From contig CAUYUJ010005780.1 of the NCBI GenBank assembly GCA_963575745.1, positions 567,501-631,500 on the forward strand: a DNA stretch of 64,000 nt, read 5' to 3'. Source of the stretch: Prorocentrum cordatum. Lineage: Eukaryota; Sar; Dinophyceae; Prorocentrales; Prorocentraceae. The position numbers and the translations under genes are program-made. The notes beneath the pieces are model-generated. The model made no database searches and was not told where the DNA came from. It saw only the letters and a list, made by a program, of their open reading frames with translations. Shown here piece after piece: positions 53,838 to 64,000 of the stretch (within the stretch, counting starts at the first letter, position 1; each line of letters starts with the position of its first letter).

Positions 53838-53963
53838 TGAATAGGGAAACTGCCCGAAGATATCTCCAATCCGCATCAGGCCGAAACGACACTCAGCCGA
53901 AACGGCTTCACAGAATCAGTGCACCATGCAAAAACAAACTCTCGACGGCGCATACTTTCTGCA
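53838..53963 (-). repeat. Copia-2 5' LTR (degenerate)
   Basis: 126 bp, TGAATAGGG ... TTTCTGCA on the plus strand. Alignable throughout to 47,004-47,139 with small indels. Confidence 0.7.
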
Positions 53964-54114
53964 CCCTGGTGGGCGTGATCAAACAATGGTTCAGCCCCGA
54001 AGGGGGACATCAATTGTTGACCACATGCTGATGCTAAAGCTGGTGTGGGGGCAAAGTATGAAAAACCGCTTCCAAACATGGCCTGTAAGACGACCCCGAG
54101 ACATCTCCAAGACT

Positions 54115-54605
54115 GACATCATGGCTCCAAGAAAACCCAACTGCCTCCGAGACGGCACAAGATGGCCTCAACACGGCCCAAGAGGAGGCTCGCTCAAAGC
54201 CCCAAGAATGCTCCAAGAGAACCTTCATGATGCCACGATTAGCGTCAGTTCTGTTTGTGTTCGATTGTAGTCGCATTCTCGTTTCTTCGGGATTCCGAGA
54301 TTCCGACAGCCCCAGGCGGCCCAGGAGGCTCCCAAAAGTTTCCCACCGGCCCCAAGACGAACGGCACAATATGGCCCCAATGCGGCCCAACGACAATCCC
54401 AAAGCGGCCACAAAGAACCTCCAAACGGCCCCTAAAACCTCCAAGAAGTCTCCAAGACGGTCCAGACAAGCACCCGAGACGATCTCCGGAGAGGCCAGAA
54501 GGCCTGGGAGCATCCTAAAACTGCCCAAGAGTGCCCCAAGATGGTCCAGGAGAGCCTCAAGAGGCCATCAAGAAGGCCCGAATTGCCCAAGATGACTCTA
54601 GAGGA
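54115..54605 (+). repeat. CCAAGAGG-array family, copy 5
   Basis: Degenerate GGCCCAAGAGG and CCAAGACGG units with an AT-richer spacer (54,225-54,300) holding CGATTGTAGTCGCATTCTCG. This spacer aligns with those in the TIR elements at 28.7 and 38.5 kb. Confidence 0.7.
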
Positions 54606-54743
54606 CCCCTCCCCACTGTTGCTGTCCAGTGGTTTCCCGAAGTGTTGGGGACCACGAAGTCCACTAGCATGGCTGCACCTTCGCTCAGAATTTCACCACA
54701 CATTCGCTTCCAAAAGGCAGAGGGGGCGGCGGCGATTCGCAAC

Positions 54744-55144
54744 AGGCGTCTTAGATAATCGGCTTAGCAACAACAACGCTCGATACCACTGCCCACCTTC
54801 CTCACACGCACTGACTGCTGGAACACAACTTGTGTATGGCTCCGCGGCGAAAGCCCACATCTCGCTGAGCAGCGACAGTACTTGCTGCCACAAGCCACCT
54901 GTTGTGGACGCGCTGACCCCAGCACTGAAGCTGCAGACGTCCAACTCTAAACCTGTCTCACGCAATTCGCTGAATAACAGCAATGCTCGTTGCCACTGCT
55001 CGCACGTTGCGCACGAAATGATTCCAACATTGTAGGTTACAGCGTCTGGTTCCAATCGGACCCTCTGTAACTCGTCAAACATCAACAAGGTCTGCTGCCA
55101 CTGTGCAGCTCTCTCGCACGCGCTAGCTGCAGCGTTGTAGCTGC
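54744..55144 (-). CDS. PPR exon (four motifs)
   Basis: Minus-strand pentatricopeptide repeats of 35 residues: YNAAASACERAAQWQQTLLM, VTYNVGIISCATCEQWQRAL, CSFSAGVSASTTGGLWQQVL and a fourth, weaker one (VPAVSACEEGGQWYRALLLL). The exon starts at a splice acceptor (TCTGTCTTAG, then CAGCTACAAC) and the last motif runs out near 54,750. PPR proteins bind RNA, usually in organelles. No targeting peptide can be seen because this is an internal exon. It may belong with the PPR exons at 60-62 kb, but linking introns cannot be proved. Confidence 0.75.
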
Positions 55145-55809
55145 TAAGACAGAACGGTGTACTACGTCTACAGCATGCGGCACGATCTGGTCATAATTCC
55201 ACCGGTGGCCACGAAAAGCTTACTCGCATGCAAGGGTGAAGTTCGCTTGTGTTTGCCACTTCCTGTCTGCAATGCTGCCAGCGACGTTGCTGGCCGGGTG
55301 GTCTACAACTCGTGGCCTGATCACCTGATTTCTGTGTTGTTTGCTTCGTTCCTTGCTCGTCCGCTCGCTGCCGCTTGCCGCCGCTTGCTACGTGGAACCG
55401 TCTTGAGGTCATCGTGTAATGGAGCGTTGCGCTACAAACCCCCTCCCATCCCCCCCCCGCAGGGCTGCCCGCTATTCTTCGCCTCATGTCGACGCACGTG
55501 GATCCAGCGATCTTTATCCACCCAAGCATGTATTATGCTTCGCCCAAGGAAGATGAATAATTCTTGAACTTGCATTCTGTGGGCCGACTTCGGGGCGCGT
55601 CGGGCCACTCCGAGGTCGTGAGAGGCCCTGCGGGTGCGGAAGGTGCCAGGGGCCAGGAGAAACGAGCGAGCAAGGATCAAGAATAGAGGAGCGTCGAGCA
55701 GTGGGCGAGGGAGCGAGGAGAGAGGGTTCGAGAACGACGAGCACACGAATCTCCCAATGGCCTCGACGCGCGAGTGGCCAAACACTTAAACATTTGGATT
55801 CATCTTAGA

Positions 55810-55853
55810 TCGCTTGCTCGCCCTTCTCGCACGCGCTGATCCCAACACTGTAG
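55810..55853 (-). pseudogene. Half PPR motif fragment
   Basis: After ACCATCAG the minus strand reads SYSVGISACEKGEQAI and then hits a stop. It is an orphan start of a PPR exon at the same motif position as the larger exons. Confidence 0.55.
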
Positions 55854-56104
55854 CTGATGGTGCATTTGCTAACTTTTGCCAGGTGGTGGATGCTGCCGCC
55901 TGCCTGCTGCTGCTTGCTGCAGGATGCTGATTGACATTGGTGATGTCAACGCGTGCTGCTGCTGCTGCTGCTGCTGCATTTGCTGTTCGCGTTGCTTATG
56001 TTCCCTGCTGCTAGATCCTCCTCCTCTTTCTCCGTCCCTCCACCTTTCTCACCTTTCTTCCCCTCGATGTTCCATCGTGCCAACCGTCGTTTCTACGACG
56101 ACGC

Positions 56105-57560
56105 TTCCAAGAGCACAAACATCCAGGGCCTCTGAGGGCTTCTGTTTGCCTCTTGAGGGTCTCTTTGGCTGTCCTGGCGCTGTCTCGGGCGCCTCTCGGT
56201 CAGTCTGTGGGCCGTCATGGGCCCCTTGGGTCGCTCATCGGGCTCTCTTGGGTTCTTTTGGGCCGTCTTGGGACCAGCTTGGGGCGTCTTGGGGCCGTCT
56301 TTGAAGCCCTCTGGGGTGTCATGGGGCAATCTTCGAGGGTTGCAAAGTGTCGAGGGCTGACCCGTAGGCTCTGCCCACGAAAGCAAGAATGACAACGTGT
56401 GTCTGCTGTCGCTTGTTGCGCTCGCTGGGATGCTTGCTGCCGTTTCATTGCCAATGCGCGCGTGACTTGTCTACCCTGCACCGTCTTGCCGTTTGCGTGA
56501 TGCTTGCCTGATGCCTGCTTGCAGGTCCTGCGAGTTGCTCCTGTTTGCCAGGGCCCTCGGAGCGTGGAGAACAACTCCTTCGGGCGTGCGATGAGCCTCT
56601 CGCCTCTCGTCCGCTGCCCGTGTCTTGAGAGCAACTTTGGAACCTCTCCTGGTGGCCTCCTGGAGGCCGTTCAGGGGCCCCTTGGCGGTCTTTCCGGCTT
56701 CCTGGAACCCTCTGGGGCCGCCTCGGGCGCCTCGTGGGCCGTCTTTGGGCTGTCTCGGGTGGCTCTCGGGCTGTCTTAGGGCATCTTGGGCCATCTTGGG
56801 CGCCTCCTGGGCCATCTTGGAGCCCTCCTGGGTGGTTGTGGGGCCTTTTCCGGATTCTATTGGACGGCCTTGGAACGTTCGTGAAGCCACAGCAGCCGTC
56901 TTGGGCCGGTCTTGGGGAGCTCTCCGTGAGCCCTCTTGGGCGGCTCTTGGGCCCTTGGGGCCCGTCTGGGGGCTCTCTCGCGCCGTCTTGGGTCACTCTT
57001 GGGCCGTTTTGGGCTCATCCGGGAGCCGTCTTGGAGCACTCCCGAGCTGTTTTGGGGCCTTGCCGGAACATCTTGAGCCTTGGCGCATTCGTGGGGGCTG
57101 TGGGAGCCGTCTTGGGTCGCTCTGAACTGAAAGTCGCGAGAACCTGACAATCAGGCAAAAACCGTGGAACAACAACTGAATGTTGGCCGCCGCGAGCCGT
57201 CGGGACGGGCTCCGGGGCCGTCCTGGAGCCATGTTGGTGCTCTTGGGCTGTCTCGGAGCTCTCCGTGAGCCCTCTTGAGCGGTTCTCCGGGCCCGTTTAC
57301 GGGCTCCTGGGGGCTCTCTCGGGCCGTCTTGAGGCTCTCTCTGGCTTCTCCGGGGGCGGTTTTGGAGCTCAAGCCCTCACTGGAGCTCTTGGGCGGCCTT
57401 GGAGCGTCCGGGGGGGCCACAAGAGCCGTCTTGGGGCGCTCTTGGCTCGAAATCGCGAGAACCTGAAAATCATGCGACAAAAACATAGAAAAATCAATGA
57501 TCACTGGCCGCCGCGAGCCGTCTGGACGGCCTCTGCTGTCCTGGGGCCATGTCGGAGCTC
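56105..57560 (-). repeat. CCAAGAGG-array family, copy 6 (inverted orientation)
   Basis: Units read TCTTGGGCCGTC on the plus strand at 56,150-56,330, 56,640-57,120 and 57,200-57,440. Two AT-richer spacers (57,125-57,200 and 57,440-57,515) are near copies of each other (GTCGCGAGAACCTGACAATC versus ATCGCGAGAACCTGAAAATC). So array plus spacer is itself duplicated. Confidence 0.75.
56355..56380 (-). repeat. Hairpin tag (copy 3, diverged)
   Basis: Stem reads CGTAGGC-TCT-GCCCACG. One arm position pair has changed A-T to G-C together, while another is now mismatched. Confidence 0.5.
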
Positions 57561-60079
57561 TTGATCCGTTCTCGGCGCTTCCTGAAGACGTCCCGAAGCG
57601 TACTCGAGCCGCCCGGAGGCACGCGGGGCCGCGCCAGGGACGCTAGGGCCAAAGGCCCGCCGAGGCCGATTTGGGACACTTCATCCGTTTCCCTTCCCGC
57701 ACGCGCTTCCCCCAGCCATGTAGGAGAGACGCGGCGAATACGGTCTGATATGGAATGCCAGTGTTCTGTCGAGCTTGGATCCAACAGTGCAGCATAGGAT
57801 CTGCAATGAAGTTCGCAGGTATGTCAACATTGCAGGACACGCGGGAGGGACATGAGAGGAGGTCCCAAGAGGTCTCTTGATTTGTAGGAAACCCCTTGCA
57901 CGGGGATTCAAGAGGAATGCATTCGCTGCATATCTCAAGGAGCTCCGAACCCAACTTTGGAAGCGGTAGGTCACTTTAAAGACATCCCCTAAACACTTCT
58001 GTTTGGTGGAGGGCGGATGGTGTAATTTCTAAACATGCGATTTGTCCCAAAACATTGCCACCCGCACGCCCACTCCACAAAAACCGTTGCGCGCACCGCG
58101 AGACTGTTACGCGCGCGTTGCAATAGTGTCAGTTCCGGTAGCCGGAGCGATCCCCTAAGGGGCAGACGTGCATCAAAGGGGACACCTGGTGAAACGGGCA
58201 CAGGGAAGCAAACTCACGCATCCAACGAGTCCCTCCATCTCAGACGAAGTCTCCAGATAGTTCATGTAGCTTCTGTCCAAGAAAAGTGAGGAAACCCTGC
58301 GCCGACGCATGCTGGCGTAGAGCGGGCTGAACGCCCGACTGCACGAAGGGCCATGCCAGGCTCTGCGCAAGGTCGCCTCCCGTCGTACTGAGAGAGGCTC
58401 GGAAAGCGCGATCACTGCCATTATTTGTACCGCGGGTTCGTGTCGTGTCGAGACGTTGGTTCTTTACACCGCGGGGATCGTTCAAACTTGATTGATCGGC
58501 GGCTTCCGAAATGGCAAATCGTTCAACATCGACCGATTCTGGGTCGCCGACAGCGTTCAAGGTTGAACGCTGGCGGCGGGGTCGCAACCGGTCGACACAG
58601 CGCAAACCTACGGCACACGTTCTTCCCCAATCCGCCAGGAGCTATAGAACGGTGAAGATAAACCTGGAACGCAGATAGCGAGACTCTAAGATAGCTGCGC
58701 ACGCTGTAGGCACACAACGCTGACTCTAGCACGAAGAAGATCATATACATCTGTACGCGGTGAACCATACCATGCTTCTTTCTAGAACAGCCCAACTCAT
58801 CCTGGAACGCCGAAAATGATTCTAGAATCTCATTGGGGAGTAGGGACTGCGTGCTCGTTGAGACCGTCATGCAAACCCGCGTGCTCAGGCAGATGCGGCG
58901 AATGCAGGGGAGCGAAGTGACCCCGCGTGATCGCTCCCAGACCATGGGAAGGGACTACGTATTATGAAGTCTACGGGAGAAACATACTACATCTTACCCC
59001 GCCACGGTGGTTAGTGGAGGATGTACAGCGATGTGCGTACGCACGCCGATACATAACGTGGTGCATCCTGGAATGCATGAAACTACTCGGCGAATCATTT
59101 GTCGAGGTGAGATTTCACGCCCATGCGTATTCTTCCCTGGGCCCTACCCCTGACGAGAATACTCGAAACTTGAAGACTGCTGCGGATCGTTTAAGGCAAT
59201 TCTCGGAGCTGTTGGAGGCACTTCCCAAACCGTCTTGAGCCCTCTCTGGATCGTCTGGGGGGAATTCGCACCGCGCAGTGATCACGAAACATTTTTTATT
59301 TGAAGAGGCATAATGCACATTCAACATTACATCGGTTCTTGCCCGTGGGAGAGCCCTGCATGGCTCTGGTGTGGCCGTCGGGAAAGAGAAGTTTGGTGTC
59401 CGTTCCATGGGAGCCCAGGGGCCCCTGGCGCTGTCCGATTTGTGCCGCATTCGGAGCGGATTTTGAACACAATTGGGACAATATTTGGACCGGATTTAGT
59501 CCGGATTCGTTCATTCAAAAGGGAGACGCGAAGAACCATGAGAGAGAGGAGGAACAAGAAGAGCGAGGAGGAGCAAAAGGAAGGGCCAAACGCGGTCCAA
59601 ATGCAGGAAAAGCTGCGTTCAGTATCGCCGGCCAAGGCTCCCATGAACAGACATCGAAGGAGGGATCTGCAGGGCTTTAAACTGGCCGTCGGGGAAGAGA
59701 GTGGAGATCGTGGAGGTCGCGCGAAGCAATTCGGGGCAGCCTGGAGCTCGCAGCGTACCAGCGCGGCGAATCACAAGCGGGCTGGGCGGTCTAAACCGTT
59801 AGGGCCACGGGCCAGGGTGTCCACGAGCGACGTCAGGCCACAGACTGGGAGGGGAAGGTGGCACCCGCAATGGTCCACTGTTTTCGGACGTACAGTCAAA
59901 ACCGATAGTGAGGATGTGCGATGAGGATGCGAGCCCCTTGGACGCTCATGCCGAAGCTTTTCGAGCGGGGCTGGTAACCAAAAGGGGTTAAGGATGGACC
60001 GAGGAGCCAAGGATGCAAAGGTACCCTTCTTTACTATCGACTTCGAATGTAAGACACGCAATGCGGGCATGATGATTAC
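57561..60079. other. Unique sequence; possibly intronic to PPR exons
   Basis: About 2.5 kb without recognisable coding sequence on either strand. If the PPR exons at 60-62 kb and 55 kb form one gene, this is intron. Confidence 0.35.
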
Positions 60080-61036
60080 ATCCGGCTGAAGCTTCGCTTG
60101 CCGTAGCCCACAAAGCAACATCAAAGCCTGCCGCCACTGCTTCCCCCATTCGCAAGCACATATTCCAGAGTTAAAGCTGACGATGTCGAGTTCCAACTTC
60201 GCTCCCCTACTCTCGTGGAACAGTGCCAGGGCCTGCTGCCACTGCCCACCTTTGTTACATGCACTCACTCCTGCGCTGAAACAGATCACATCTGGCTCCA
60301 ATATCCGTTTGCGCAGTTCACTGAGCAACATCATCGCCTGCTGCCATTGCCCTCCTTTCTCGCACGCGCTGATCGCAGCACTATAGCTGACGACGTCTGG
60401 TTCAACTGTTGCTTTCACCAACTGGCTTAACAACGATAGCGCATGCTGCCACCGGCCACACTTTTCGCACGAGCTGATCCCAGCATTAAAGGTGACAATG
60501 TTCGGGAACAACTCTGCTCCTGGCATCTCTTGGAGTAGCGACAACGCCTGCAGCCACTGCCCACCTTTCTCGCAAGCAGTGATTGCCGCATTGAAGGTGA
60601 TGGAATTCGGTGTTAATTTCCCCTCCGACACTTCGCTGAGCAACGACAGAGCCTGCTCCCACTGCACGCCTGTAACACATGCACTGACTCCAGCGCTGAA
60701 AATGACGACGTTTGACTCCAATGTCACTTGCATCGATTCGTGCAGTAATGCTAAAGCCTGCTGCCACTGTCCGCCACTCTGGCAAACGCTAACTACAGCA
60801 CTGTAGCTCACGATTGTCGGTGTCAAGTGTGCTTCAAACAAATCCTTCAGCAACGACAATGCCTGCTGCCACTGTCCATCATTCTTGCAAGCGCTGATTC
60901 CAGCGTTGCAACAAATGGTGTCGATCTCGACCGTCGCTTCCATCATCTCGCTGAACAACGACAATGCGTGCTGCCACCGTCCAACTTTCTCGCACGCGCT
61001 AACCGCAGAACTGTACGTGATCGGGGCTGCCGTGAA
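60080..61036 (-). CDS. PPR exon (nine motifs)
   Basis: 319 codons, phase 0, exactly nine tandem 35-residue PPR motifs from ITYSSAVSACEKVGRWQHAL to GICACEWGKQWRQALMLL. Each has the dinoflagellate-type refrain SAGISACEKGGQWQQALSLL and ends near a PD or PN. Bounded by an acceptor (CTTCCTGGCTGCAG at 61,037) and a GT donor right after the last PD codon (GGAT then GTAATC at 60,079). The frame stays open past the donor, but conservation stops there. Proteins of this class bind organelle RNA for editing, splicing or stability. No terminal domain (SMR, DYW) is in the window. Confidence 0.88.
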
Positions 61037-61139
61037 CTGCAGCCAGGAAGGCCCATATGTAGGGAAGAGTGGAGGACGCAGTGTAACCAGCTGGAAGGAT
61101 CATAGTGCGTTGCCGAGGCCCCAGGGAGGGCTCTTGAAT

Positions 61140-61505
61140 ATTTGTTCGGGAGTTCCTCCTCCTCCTCCTCTTCCTCTCTTCCTCCCTACTCCCAGACCTT
61201 CACAGCCCCCCTTCGTATCCTCACCTCCTTCACGTCTTCATCCTTCCCTCAATCATTCACATCTCCTATGTCATCAGCCTCCTTCTGGCATTTCTCCTCC
61301 TCGACCTGGCGCTGCCCCTCTTCCCAGCCCATCTCCAGCACTATCCTGCCCTCGCTTTCATCTCCCCCCCCCCCTCCCCCAACTCCTGACCTCCCCTGCC
61401 GTTCCTTCTCCTCCTCCCCCTCCCCCGTTCTCTTCCCCAATCTCCTGCTCGCCCACTCCTCTTTGTCATCCTCCCCTTCATTCTCCATTGTTGAAATTTT
61501 AGAAT
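61140..61505. repeat. CT-rich low-complexity tract
   Basis: CCTCCTCCTC and CCCCCTCCCC segments. It lies just upstream of the acceptor of the nine-motif PPR exon, so it could act as a long pyrimidine-rich region on the plus strand only; on the transcript strand it is purine-rich. Confidence 0.7.
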
Positions 61506-62071
61506 AATTCAAGATGGCGGTAAGGAGACAGAGGCCCTCTCGTGAGCGTTCGCGGGTAACTTGGGACACGATTGATGACGATTGCGCGACGGCCACACAG
61601 GCCACTCTGTTTGCGACCATAGATGCTATCGCCGCTCACTGTCTCTTGTGCTGCATATCATTTATTCCGTGCTGTCTCACTGTCTCCTCCGCTTGGCCGG
61701 CTTTGGGACTCTCACCGCTTGCTGCGACAACATCTAACTCGAGGGGACAACAACAAAACACTACCCATGGGCGACGGCCGTCTTTCGACGCCTCGCGGTG
61801 GTAATATAATGCGTACAATGAGATCCTAAATGTTGTGCTGAGCATCCGAAGGGTCTATGGTGGGCCTCCTGGCTGCTGGGCACCTCTCAAAGGTCGTGGA
61901 ACCGACTATGGGCATCTTGGATGCACTGCGACTACTGCAGGCAATCCGGTAGCCGTCCGCAACCGATCCAGGTGGTCTGGTGACGTCGGGCGTCCCCTGG
62001 TTCCAGTGGGTTTCGGTTCTTGGAGCCCCTCTCGCACTGAACGTACTAGAACTACTGAGGCGATGACAGCG
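61506..62071. other. Unique spacer between PPR exons
   Basis: No coding motif recognised; likely intron if the flanking PPR exons belong together. Confidence 0.35.
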
Positions 62072-62275
62072 TCGGGCTCCAAGTTGGTCTCTTGCAACAT
62101 TGTGAACAAAGACAACGCTTGCGCCCACTGGAAGCATTTCTCGCAAGCGCTGATTGCAGCACTGTAACAAATGACGTCTGGATTCAGCTTCGCCTCCCAT
62201 ATGTGGTTGAACAGAAACAAAGCCTGCTGCCACTGCGCGCCTTTCTCGCACGCGCTGATCCCAGCGCTGTAGCTG
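62072..62275 (-). CDS. PPR exon (two motifs)
   Basis: Two motifs: SYSAGISACEKGAQWQQALF and ICYSAAISACEKCFQWAQAL. Begins after TCAGCCCTAGTCAG (acceptor) and ends at ...LEPD, followed by GC (GACGCTGTC), a possible GC donor of the kind dinoflagellates use. Exon start and end fall at the same point of the 35-residue motif as in the nine-motif exon. Confidence 0.8.
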
Positions 62276-62280
62276 ACTAG

Positions 62281-62306
62281 GGCTGACCCGTGGACTCCGT
62301 CCACGA
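62281..62306 (-). repeat. Hairpin tag at PPR exon acceptor (copy 1)
   Basis: Contains the perfect inverted repeat CGTGGAC-TCC-GTCCACG preceded by GGCTGACC. On the transcript strand it lies directly upstream of the acceptor. Copies lie at 62,575-62,601 and 56,355-56,380. Confidence 0.6.
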
Positions 62307-62574
62307 CATCTTTCTTGAATGGTTCTCGAAGGAACGGCGGAGACTTTGCCGAAGACCTATAAGGACGGCGGCGGCCGGGGCGGCGGCAGCGAGACCGCGT
62401 CTTCGCGTCCGAGCTCTAGCAGCGCTCCAGCAGCTTGGCCGTCGCGGGGCCGCCATCGTCGGCGTCATGGTCGTCGCCGCCGCGAGGCCGCCGTCGTACC
62501 CGTAGTAGTCGGCGTCGTTGTCGTGGTGGTGGTGTTGGTCGTCGTGGACTGGAAGGAGGCTGGCGACGTCGATA

Positions 62575-62601
62575 GGACTGACCCGTGGACTCCGTCCACG
62601 A
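62575..62601 (-). repeat. Hairpin tag (copy 2)
   Basis: Same stem CGTGGAC-TCC-GTCCACG, 294 bp from copy 1 in direct orientation. Confidence 0.6.
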
Positions 62602-63180
62602 ATTCTACACGAACTGGCATCTGATTGCGGGGCCCGACCTCACATTCCGCGAATGCTACTGTGTGCTGCTGCTTGCTGCCGCTTCTGTGCACTCTTAGTA
62701 ATGCTTGAGGCCACTGCTGCGTATTCTTGCTGCTTGTGGCTGCAGGTTGTTGCTGATGGCCAATTCCGCTTGGTGCGTGCTTCTACCCGCTGCCTGCCGC
62801 TGCTTGCTGCTGCTGTGTGCCGCCGCTGCTGCTGTCTGCTTCGTGCCCACGGGAGAGATCGATGCTGCCCCAGGGCACTCGAAATGTCGCACGGTGGACT
62901 GTGCATGGGGGCTCACTGTGGACGCGCAGGAAGCCACGTCCTTTTGGGCGCCGTCTCCGCGCCCCTCTGGGATCAGACTGCGCTGGGGACTGCGCACCCT
63001 GGAGGCCTCTGGTGTATCTCGCCTCACTTGGGCGGCAACGGCGAATGGCGCCCTGGAGCTGGGAGGCACTAGTAAAGGGCAGTAGCGTCCATGTTGCCGT
63101 TCATTATTCGGCGCTCTTTCGCTCGCGCCCTCACCCGCGGAGGGGAGCAACGCTCCGATGCGGCCACTGATGGCGGGCGC
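62602..63180. other. GCTGCT-rich sequence without a gene
   Basis: GCTGCTTGCTGCCGC-type words at 62,660-62,840 bias the composition. No domain is seen in any frame. Confidence 0.4.
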
Positions 63181-63189
63181 TTCCTTCTT

Positions 63190-63530
63190 CTTGGGAACCG
63201 TTTGGGGGCCTGTCGGGGTTTCGCCCCTTGGGCCCGTTTGGGCCATTTTGGGACGGCTTTGACGCCTCTGGGGCCGGCTTGGGGCCCTCTTGGGCCATAT
63301 TTGGCCGCTCTTGGGGCTGCCTTGAGTGACTCTTGGGCCGTCGTGGGCGCCTCAGGAGCGGTCCTGGGGCCGTCTTGGGGCCTGGGGCCGTCTTGGGCCG
63401 TCTTGGGGCCCTCACGGGGCGCTCCTGAAACGTCCTGGGGCGATCTTGGGGGCGTGAATTGTCCTCTTGGACGCTTTGAATTTGAAAAAGCACGGGAATT
63501 GTGAAAATGCACGTTTCCCTTAGGATTGGG
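63190..63530 (-). repeat. CCAAGAGG-array family, copy 7 (inverted orientation)
   Basis: TCTTGGGGCCGTC units to about 63,460, followed by an AT-richer spacer (63,475-63,525). Confidence 0.7.
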
Positions 63531-63547
63531 CCGATGTGTCCTGAGTG

Positions 63548-63880
63548 GAGTTGTAAACGCACCTCGCCTAGCCGAGACCTCGCGGCCCCCTTGGAAGGGG
63601 GCTGCGGATGGCGCAATTGACGCCACTTTCGATGGCCCCTGGCGGAGAAGAGTTGGAAACGCACCTAGCCGAGGTCTCTCGGTTCCCTGGGGTGGCTGCG
63701 AATTGCACAATTGTTGTTTTTTTTCCGTGGGCTCTTTGGGGGCCCAACAGAGGGGAGTTGTAAACACACCCGACCGAGACCTCGCTGTTCCTTGGAGGGC
63801 TGCGAACTGCACAATTGTCGCCGCTGTCGTAGGCTTGTTGGAGGCCCAGCGGAGGGGAGTTGGAAACACGCCAGCGCGGC
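63548..63880 (+). repeat. 103-bp tandem repeat, three units plus part of a fourth
   Basis: Units start with GAGTTG(T/G)AAAC at 63,548, 63,650, 63,755 and 63,857. Each has CCGAGACCTCGC, GGGCTGCGAA.TGCACAATTG and GGCCCAGCGGAGGG-like parts. TGTAAAC and TGGAAAC alternate between successive units. Confidence 0.8.
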
Positions 63881-63964
63881 AGTAGCGAAAGGAAGGCGAC
63901 GATTCCAGCTGAACCAATTTTCATAGAACGGTAACCCGTCTCCATAAAAAAAATGCTCCGACAG

Positions 63965-63967
<3 letters not shown>

Positions 63968-64000
<33 letters not shown>
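63968..64000. repeat. (CGA)n tract at the window edge
   Basis: GACGACGACG runs to the end of the window, so its length is unknown. Confidence 0.8.

Larger units (their letters stand above)
47004..53963 (-). mobile_element. Copia-2: decayed Copia LTR retrotransposon
   Basis: A 7.0-kb element on the minus strand. Direct repeats at 47,004-47,139 and 53,838-53,963 are its LTRs (TG...CA, roughly three-quarters identical). A TGGTAGC primer site adjoins the right LTR and an AAGGAGGAG purine tract adjoins the left one. Order along the minus strand: Gag, damaged CCHC, protease remnant, integrase, linker, methyltransferase-like module, RT remnant, RNase H. Motif losses (GDGF for GDDF in RT, PRC for PPC in the methyltransferase), stops and an apparent RT deletion show it is old and inactive. 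It is interrupted by a 513-bp TIR element. The flanks (CCCCA and CCCTG) no longer show a clean target duplication. Confidence 0.85.

Overview
The window looks like nuclear DNA of a dinoflagellate. Four things support this. (1) Relics of the dinoflagellate spliced leader (DinoSL) lie upstream of a ribosomal-protein gene and inside the LTRs of a retrotransposon. (2) There are large PPR exons of the dinoflagellate type, with the refrain ISACEKGGQWQQALSLL. (3) Two Copia elements carry a cytosine-methyltransferase-like module. (4) Genes are very sparse among many tandem and foldback repeats. The species cannot be fixed from sequence alone.

Layout. 1-11.8 kb: CCT, TAC and CGT microsatellites, a 288-bp tandem duplication, a 27-30-bp minisatellite and two foldback elements; no convincing gene. 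12,345-22,676: a nearly complete Copia LTR retrotransposon (Copia-1) on the minus strand, with 278-bp LTRs, PBS and PPT. It is inserted in a minisatellite that resumes on its right side. 22.7-29.2 kb: minisatellites, two more foldbacks, a TATGG-rich block, a CCAAGAGGCC array and the first 774-bp TIR element. 29,831-30,598: an intact intronless RPL8 (uL2) gene on the minus strand with spliced-leader relics upstream. 31-47 kb: a 147-bp foldback, a 90-bp satellite open on both strands, a 778-bp relative of the TIR element, a 97-bp satellite and a long CGA-rich composite array. 47,004-53,963: a decayed second Copia element (Copia-2, minus strand), interrupted by a 513-bp TIR element. 54-64 kb: PPR exons on the minus strand (62.3-62.1, 61.0-60.1 and 55.1-54.7 kb, plus a half motif at 55.8 kb) amid CCAAGAGG-type arrays, then a 103-bp tandem repeat.

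How the parts relate. RPL8 is the only complete host gene recognised, and it looks like a retrogene (a trans-spliced mRNA copied back into the genome). The Copia-1 LTR carries a near-perfect spliced leader at a place that could be the U3/R junction. That raises the possibility that the element's own genomic RNA is trans-spliced. Both Copia elements carry a methyltransferase-like module, but on opposite sides of the integrase. Most remaining DNA falls into a few dispersed families that recur and sometimes nest. Long ORFs over simple repeats were not treated as genes.
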